Origin: Sergeia podlipaevii
Taxonomy: Eukaryota > Euglenozoa > Kinetoplastea > Trypanosomatida > Trypanosomatidae
Direction of reading: 5' to 3'
DNA length: 39,030 nt
NCBI GenBank assembly: GCA_030849805.1
Contig: JASANZ010002047.1
Coordinates: forward strand, 1-39,030
Part shown: one piece after another, positions 37,001 through 39,030 of the stretch
Position numbering within the stretch: the first letter of the stretch is position 1
Layout: every line of letters begins with the position of its first letter
Translations under genes and position numbers: made by a program
Notes under the pieces: model-generated
Told to the model about the DNA's origin: nothing
The model's database searches: none
What the model saw: only the letters and a program-made list of their open reading frames with translations

Positions 37001-37904
37001 GCTGAACCGCAGCGGGCACATGTCCACGGTGAACCCTGCGCTGGCCACTACGCTTGGATACGCCAACGTGGGTGAGGCGGAGCGTGTGCTGGTGGGTATG
37101 TTAGTGAGCACGCTCTTCCCAGAAATGCAGATACCCGAGGCCGGCAACCGTAGCGCCAACGCACGAGTGCAAATCTCTCCCTCTACGTCCGTCACCTCTG
37201 CAGCCTCTCTCGGCTCTTGTGCTGCCACGATGGAGCATGAGCAGGTGTGTGTGGCTGCTCTTAGCGCCTTCACCACCCCGTCAGTGCTACCGGCCTCCGC
37301 GCAGGAGTCCGCAGTGGCAATGAGCGTGCAGAACGCGAATCCATCTCCGCGTGTGCTGAAGGCGGTATGCAAGGATGGTACAACGAAGAAACTGCTTCTT
37401 GAGCGCTTTGTTGGTCTCAGCACGCTACCACCAGCAGCGTCGTCGACTGACGCGGCCAGCGGCGTCCAGCAGCCCGCCACACAGCTCAGCGACATCCAAT
37501 TCTTCTTGGGTGAACTGGGCAACATTGAGACGGCGCACACGGCAGCAGTGCAGCACGAGGTGTCGCGGAACCTGCTGAGCGTATGCCCGCTCCCTATGCT
37601 CGTTGCTCAGGCCTCGACTGGTTCCATCATTGACGTCAATAACGCCTTGCTGCAGGAATTCGACTTCACTCGTGACAACGTCATTGACCAGAAACTGCAT
37701 GTTCTCTTGAGTAGGTCTACGGGGATAGGGTCGACGAGTGCGCAGGTGGACGATGCACTAATGCGGCAATTTGAAGTGGGACCCCCGCGCCGCGTCACAG
37801 GTGAGAGTCGTACTGGTCGCACGTTCTCGCTTGAGGTGGTAGTGGCTCCCGTCACCATCGACGAGGTCGCATGTCTTGTGATTTACATGACACCTGACAA
37901 GTAG
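25050..37904 (+). CDS. Giant polytopic membrane protein with 13 PAS domains (TmcB-like)
   Basis: 4284 residues. Probably a membrane-anchored sensor or scaffold. Eight hydrophobic segments lie near residues 48-70, 98-126, 148-170, 190-213, 241-261, 262-282, 292-308 and 325-346. Next come an Asn/Asp run (403-416) and a helical TPR-like region (~450-690). Four pairs of membrane helices follow: 709-736/887-914, 1222-1244/1445-1473, 1489-1509/1711-1744 and 1871-1897/2101-2127, each bracketing a loop of about 150-220 residues. Charged or Ser/Asn-rich linkers lie at about 1030-1215 and 1750-1865. From ~2180 to the end are thirteen PAS units. They repeat an FGY/FRY-type helix, a G-N/D-V-LM segment and the RKDGT-F hairpin. 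Membrane, TPR-like and PAS order matches what I recall of TmcB-like proteins annotated in protists. No kinase, cyclase or other enzyme domain is seen. Best PAS resemblance is to FixL-type domains. Confidence 0.88.
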   Translation: MDASIAHSQSVATQINRGRSARFDDFFDNKWRIFPFMSELQAVAGEYPMVFIYVHVVVDVLQILSFSVLPQNCWGTVMTGITETINFTHLPVYDYLGGNFYATFVIAAIFVVLYAIQFAYIIVQCFRMRNYVAGSAALSSTFFHMLRAYVYLMSSILFVPLVEILLSIAFSSKGSNPRHLSWFSSIPSDAAVAQVGIALCVLGMIMHSTVAHVANTHYVEIDIASIHPLRRSNTDPDDIYLLFRIVSCILYQYFYSAGSMQYFCIYMAVASLLMTALYTTVLPFYSERMNKTRIMTLALACVFSVFSGISHVDKVSEFFVVRNTGLDALIFLLSLPILGVLFYHTIWRARVSPVYLHAMRELKKGKLSNPVVHIPKNLPRDVENLTRFSHLLDEIESARLYGNNNNNNNNDNDNDNGHIGLEEELITRPRYATEDVSADPALAQIFRTRHFLSRFIAPYVDSIVFSSDVEVAVRFLPAFTETTGIDISGYQLRYATTVYLKALSKYPTDCLPRLAFVTFLLYQCNHPQVALTYVRELRSKEAPLWLSFLAWRLEAEISNRLHLGQNNRVAALNKAKDVHRKAVHSTTDLWHVLMDKDHQFSDISAANTALMRFTNESKLRYETLLASDPGNLEVLSCYAIFCDQVLDDREMANQCTQHIRQAVETRHQDKMRGAKMKGAIGASLTQLKLSLAVASNNMKQFARVSRVKFLFAVSLLLGLFSLICMVMVLVFMVLKYEAIHNTEHCMYYLGQLRVLTTQIALGARTIKENNRLNVDTAKEVMSNMIALRNDFISLYNEMMFGKHSRSTMLVKAFFRDLAVRQIDSGIIIHLWAYIGVSLGAVQDVVSHPKESLYTDWIAEEFNSELTLALTTTSDTLISQCEQDGSKLMYICIPLLAANVTIMIIGILIFFNSVYKVKGVRAITFTLLKLVPFSEIRRIHKRSLRQHFTLDAFLTLSTRDKVMKLIGASEEAEKQRMATQVTRGSHKHRSLLQVVADISGTSMRYLISAEDPSAGMDASTTATGANTAWATSAVAASSSSMGLYGRGGGNKKSTINGEESTDAADDGATQERCCRQRSEDELEVSNSSSDEEENSGEDGSSTFDSDDDYECHEGVVKEYGAACYEYGEEDNEGDKSKASHAVGQGSPYGQFGTAMGTPADAAGKTGQTKRCNERRKRRERLRASRRRRQAREQLLLEGIVSEQSYILSRDRSTSDDVAFSRNSIILFVALVLMMVAVVVVNILAIPHPRDTHAFYSGVMNSDMVVRNVKVNVVFSLLNTAFFVIQGSQRYYNDYIVMRSQEQWEALRTTYADRLTDPAFAALFFELSTMYEGIIEILDIALRFACSTFKDNCATNRIQFEYTYINSVQWGDEESLIMTRQAAAAGVYNTYFGVLKGSQVDLAQTPQQQLEMAKKLLTSDLLNDYVDQFFQKLSHINGNLSNSDSDYAFLYGLISLILGAVATVGLAASTVYLLFKKSRVMSCFITIFLRGISFLLLVSVVVLSIVNVTHLNEVKVDVYMKESREVSNKWNLVLYSSFWYPLMYVATHDMEWNLKYRNLRTEYSNELLLKDLSTVGGVQFTAADEQQLDDAQRLSMITMALIFAATKDDPGIQPYSSIFNDEYLSTYTWDFRAQSDYYVTLAKYGSVDIFYSTNEADLQLPRAGMINLAMNTLISNRQDNSIEVLNSYVLRSDTLVNIRLAKDGVTLDKQSQLFFITMILSIVALGCLVVGFMYTFVIFTLDIVFVNRRNTRVGIGTSAGSKSSGMPPSVEEAKAEAHNEQTKQVTTITNGGGGRGNAGAAATTAGNHSMKNYSSSIELGKNSNNNNNNSQGQFQPSHTGSHLSIVAKSSQQTTLVSENQERSHGSGKSVCRVVAPFVSFALIIITTVIVIVLLPVFTNTVNGMSKMTIESTERGWIVAQTMYLAKQINDDMSYYATVSENLNTLYKRHSTLLNALYFKDMMDVNSGYGFITHDQTQDDFLFSRNEFYSELHFLGPRSQDDSNEDFETLYVAGIDEYTKKDPTSPFFCSYKVQTEVMVQYSRGLGLFYDVVWPGTMRATFDGETASFVEAFTVISNMYRNTLIGVAQSDYIYNNFSEGKMQQLFIVSIAFTALTILIILISVLCTWLPFAKYLMQEDAQTRLMIRSVPSDIREKFPVFTQFLSNRAHTLTDEERVDQTMKEMAKSAVVASDANGVIIRFNDLAEELFGYNAAEVIGRNISLLMDAAMAEKHQQYLDNFDETSIHFSNRTREVEARRKDGKLLDTTVRVNSMRLSDTGETIFIAFFEEIGDRARLALLEQINRTAIEMNPDGIILIDNTGTMLRVNEAVAASFRYDPEEMVGQNVNILMPDDIAQFHNSYLRQYMDTGVKRRIDATTNIPGKRKDGTEFRLNITITELKNSSDQTYFLGYLEDTTRSRELEQMRGLYETAVNLSPTPIITVDSSCAIVGFSKSASELFQYKPEELIVSGPSWVSDINTLIPERYECNHMNDIFGEKGILMRNTDMQSDTAVVTANVTAERKDGTAVPAALIACDIQPDPMILRNRLFLTFLSDTSREAHLEDMGRLATAVFETNAYPVMVLDYTGVITSVNRSALECFGVSSKYEMIGENCSAFTSEADEMGIIEEQIVTGGGHKVETDETEIESAAVQDDKKIIANLAEEKANITKNHVWLGEYPRTLQKGRYFNCNRSMVAKRKDGTAFPLELRLVEVSGTPSASPLVIAFLRDLTEDQRISQSYHISETLEDVCPTGILVVDLNGRITHISSAAEECFGYHSSAVLDANVKVLIPSLSHPSASDSGGVGSADASFARHSNSPGSRASFLNNSASRNDHNSSLGAPNVQSVGVAGGSASDVPTILLNHVAGEGSHTVVARRSDGRLFPLEIRVEQLDMQNPRDVPLYAVFCSDTTSEVQGRQFASFHRSLRGMLDIPFVLLDSSGNIVSASEPFLSDFRYKNGELGSLMGKSFARMFISSTARDTYTKAMEAFIRVCDGARKAAVATGATMSSETDGTSCTILNDGSRTVRIRCADGTDFFASCRLVGMNSIHTSSVSFVLFVEPYNVQPEEQLASHINDAVMDMAPVASVITDLHGCILRVSGAAAALFGYDNVEDLVDLSINKLMPTDIAAEHDEYLATFMANFLAVHNAANGADTNGDQVVAASEKEMTTMKRITQQTALHKSGRCFPVEIVMRVAECRGAQPLFVVCIRSLELKQQAASMCLTNSIMLEQLPLCAVVTTREGTIEQVNWTLCHEFGYRSSGELVGKDVGVLMTSEDAQYHKRHIANYLRTKMKFALGNTVVRNGRRENGEVFRVAIHVKEVTPASQDPKDIRFVAYMVPEGGDSRGATLGPSGTIVTDVRRAIGEASRVKRGKGGAERVLPQHEINGRRVRHLESWLREPGLSFAIVDEQGKILNLSAAAEATFACVQDEATGRHLSFLLSRESHRSEMYGTVSNILDVLNRVGIDAHGAVNQVGSNANATVTQRGDDRPYSGVSDSYGEDLGQSTYLHNNLPEGRGGANVSSMDPRSIDSVTLPPTKELVDSLRQRRTLVQRRSGEWFPVDMRWSRVDSSAIVSFVGDTEGTASEVATSVGTAGGGGNLGLHGRVYVVVLEDLSKQCEAMRLKELYDGAIELCTAPTVFADSRGVVKVFNAAAEKCFGYTAQEVLGKNVKLLMPRKTAAMHDRFMETYLKTGVARMLGSNRDITAKRRDGTHFPATIILKEVKETEGHFFIAHIVDNTVATQSEIIGVLGRAVLTETSSAVLVLNAQDAVMQASPHAVRLLQYSDHEAELLAPVTPSSPSVITERILFGGSLHTYTAFVRDSIKNRHKSFANLGSSSSTVATAGSTVGVKSSTAEATSSPMFSTIRNSDDVVQLMTAGAQVAGGRLENSSAAAAVCSVMMGTGPCTVIPAVALRCRGGAMATADVEVRVVFCGTAYLGCVLRLRQRLFGGAPSLTSLASPDGNDADTALALRDQVLATGSLKCFQRPLFMLNRSGHMSTVNPALATTLGYANVGEAERVLVGMLVSTLFPEMQIPEAGNRSANARVQISPSTSVTSAASLGSCAATMEHEQVCVAALSAFTTPSVLPASAQESAVAMSVQNANPSPRVLKAVCKDGTTKKLLLERFVGLSTLPPAASSTDAASGVQQPATQLSDIQFFLGELGNIETAHTAAVQHEVSRNLLSVCPLPMLVAQASTGSIIDVNNALLQEFDFTRDNVIDQKLHVLLSRSTGIGSTSAQVDDALMRQFEVGPPRRVTGESRTGRTFSLEVVVAPVTIDEVACLVIYMTPDK
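25191..31430 (+). other. Membrane and loop region of the giant PAS protein
   Basis: Encodes residues ~48-2127, with sixteen predicted membrane segments by eye. The first eight are closely spaced, like a transporter- or receptor-like block. The last eight form four pairs around helical loops, a layout reminiscent of ligand-sensing loops of chemoreceptors. If the first eight helices return the chain to the cytosol, each later loop is extracytoplasmic and each linker cytosolic. The topology is inferred. Confidence 0.65.
26256..26297 (+). repeat. In-frame AAC/GAT microsatellite (Asn/Asp run)
   Basis: Encodes eight Asn followed by alternating Asp and Asn (residues 403-416) between the membrane block and the TPR-like region. 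A similar six-Asn run lies at 30513-30530 (residues 1822-1827). Both sit in linkers, so length variation would be tolerated. Confidence 0.9.
31587..37901 (+). other. Array of 13 PAS domains
   Basis: Approximate residue spans are 2180-2290, 2299-2418, 2422-2560, 2561-2731, 2735-2910, 2913-3066, 3068-3212, 3213-3338, 3386-3617, 3617-3738, 3740-3942, 3964-4158 and 4160-4284. Regular units are about 120 residues. Units 4, 5, 9, 11 and 12 are lengthened by Ser/Gly/Thr- or acid-rich inserts, mostly before the RKDG hairpin. Units 1, 2, 7, 8 and 10 keep a His at the FixL proximal haem-ligand position (H2229, H2354, H3124, H3273, H3675). Units 11-13 are the most diverged. Confidence 0.8.
35898..36270 (+). 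other. PAS domain 10, FixL-like haem-binding candidate
   Basis: Residues ~3617-3738. After GKNVKLLMPRKTAAMHDRFM comes a YLKTGVARMLGSNRDITAKR segment and then RDGTHFP. Counting from H3675, R3695 is exactly 20 residues later. This matches the H200/R220 spacing of Bradyrhizobium FixL, and the following KRRDGT aligns without a gap. Haem binding is inferred, not shown. Confidence 0.6.
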
Positions 37905-39030
37905 GCGGAGTATATAATTGTGTGGGCGAGAGACTTGTAGAGCAAAGAAGAAGAAAAAATAGAAGGAAAATAGGACGATAAAAAGAGTTGGCATATATAT
38001 GTGTCGCTACTTAGGTGATTTGGTGGGTGATTCCTTGTTCATATATATATTGTTGTTGTTGTTGTTGTCTGAAAGGGGAAGAGGGGGAGCCGTTTTTTGA
38101 GGGGCGAACGAGCTGCTTTCTTCTTTCTCTCTCCATGAGCTGTTGTTTTCATTACTTATTTTTATTTTCCTTCTAATTTCAATCAGTTTACTTTGCCTTT
38201 TTTTCTTTTTCTTTTTTGCTGGTTGAATGATATGTAAATATATATATTTTTTTTAGTGAGATTCTTCTCCACGTGATTACCGCAGGCGCCATATTATTCC
38301 TTTTAATAATTTTATATATATAAAGGCACCTGTTTTCCTTCTCTTTTCTTTTTTTTTTCTTACTATTTGCCATGTATTTGATGTATATTAGCAAGATGAA
38401 GGAGAGAGAGAGAGGGAGAGGTAAAGGAAAGAGGAAAACAAAATAGAATGTGGTGGAAATACATGAGCTACTTTTGCTCTAGGGACACATGTTGGTTGGT
38501 GTATGTAGCGTTATCCCTGAAACAGTGCATATCCAGTGCCGCAATGGCTTTGGTCACTGCCTCTCTTCCTTCTAAGATTTGGTTCCCATATTTTTTTTTG
38601 TTTGTGTATTTCTCCTATCAATGCTACTTACAAATATTGTTTCTTTCTCTTTCTTTTCCTGTTACTTCGTGTTGCCTCTTTACTGTTTGCTTGCTTGTTT
38701 GTTTCGCGCCATAACCGCAAATAATTATTTCCGAAAAAAAAAAAAAAACATACATACATACATATCCCATGCGCATGCACATGCGTGCAGCTTGAGATGA
38801 TATTTATTATACTCGTTTTCCCCCTTTCTTTTGCCAGTTTTTTTTTTGGTTCCTGCTTTTTTTTTTTAATCTGTTTTTCTTTACTCTTATTATTATTATT
38901 ATTATTGTTTTTATTGGTATTGCTGTCGTCGTTGTTGTTGTTGCTTTTTGTTATTGTTGTCCGCGAGCTGCAAGGATGAAAGGAGACGTAAGAAGAACGG
39001 AGAAGGAGAGAGAGATACTTAGTGCTAGAA
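37905..39030. other. 3' region with a strong pyrimidine tract near the window end
   Basis: Follows the TAG of the PAS gene. Contains (TTG)n near 38047-38066, TATATA runs and poly-T. From about 38818 to 38968 the sequence is T/C-rich with (TTA)n, then AG at 38973-38974 and an ATG at 38976 that stays open to the window end (18 codons). It could be the leader or start of the next gene, but too little is present to decide. Confidence 0.45.

Noticed and set aside
31587..37901. LOV (flavin, blue-light) domains among the PAS units
   Set aside because: None of the units shows the NCRFLQ-type cysteine motif.
25050..37904. Hybrid histidine kinase or adenylate cyclase
   Set aside because: No H-box, N/G-box ATPase motifs or cyclase catalytic residues were seen.

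Overview
The window looks like nuclear DNA of a trypanosomatid (kinetoplastid) protozoan. Seven long intronless genes all lie on the + strand, as in a directional polycistronic unit. They are separated by 0.7-2.5 kb of AT-rich, homopolymer- and microsatellite-laden sequence. Pyrimidine tracts followed by AG, the pattern of trans-splice acceptors, precede the start codons. The mitochondrial EF-Tu carries the charged insertion described as specific to trypanosomatids. I cannot name the genus. The intergenic DNA seems too AT-rich for typical Leishmania or Crithidia, but this was not measured.

Layout: (1) 145-4803, a 1552-residue protein of unknown function; (2) 6289-9915, an origin recognition complex subunit 4-like AAA+ protein; (3) 10689-11354, a Tctex1-type dynein light chain, whose 5' end is preceded by an imperfect second copy of about 260 bp joined through a single N, probably an assembly or haplotype artefact; (4) 12056-13477, mitochondrial EF-Tu; (5) 15991-20130, a repeat-rich protein with two alternating module types and a leucine-rich-repeat-like C-terminus, possibly cytoskeletal or flagellum-attachment related; (6) 21500-23479, an unknown coiled-coil protein; (7) 25050-37904, a 4284-residue polytopic membrane protein with, by my count, 16 membrane segments followed by 13 consecutive PAS domains.

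The giant PAS protein is the most interesting locus. Its architecture (N-terminal membrane block, helical TPR-like region, more membrane pairs, PAS array) resembles the 'TmcB-like' proteins annotated in protists. PAS domain 10 matches the haem-binding PAS of bacterial FixL without gaps around the proximal histidine (H3675) and distal arginine (R3695, 20 residues later). This makes a haem or gas-sensing function a concrete hypothesis. No kinase, cyclase or other output domain is visible.

The genes do not form a functional operon: replication, dynein, mitochondrial translation and sensing sit side by side, as is normal for trypanosomatid transcription units. Start codons were set to the first in-frame ATG, so GTG- or TTG-started extensions of genes 2 and 5 were removed. 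Residue numbers come from reading codons by hand, and domain borders are approximate.
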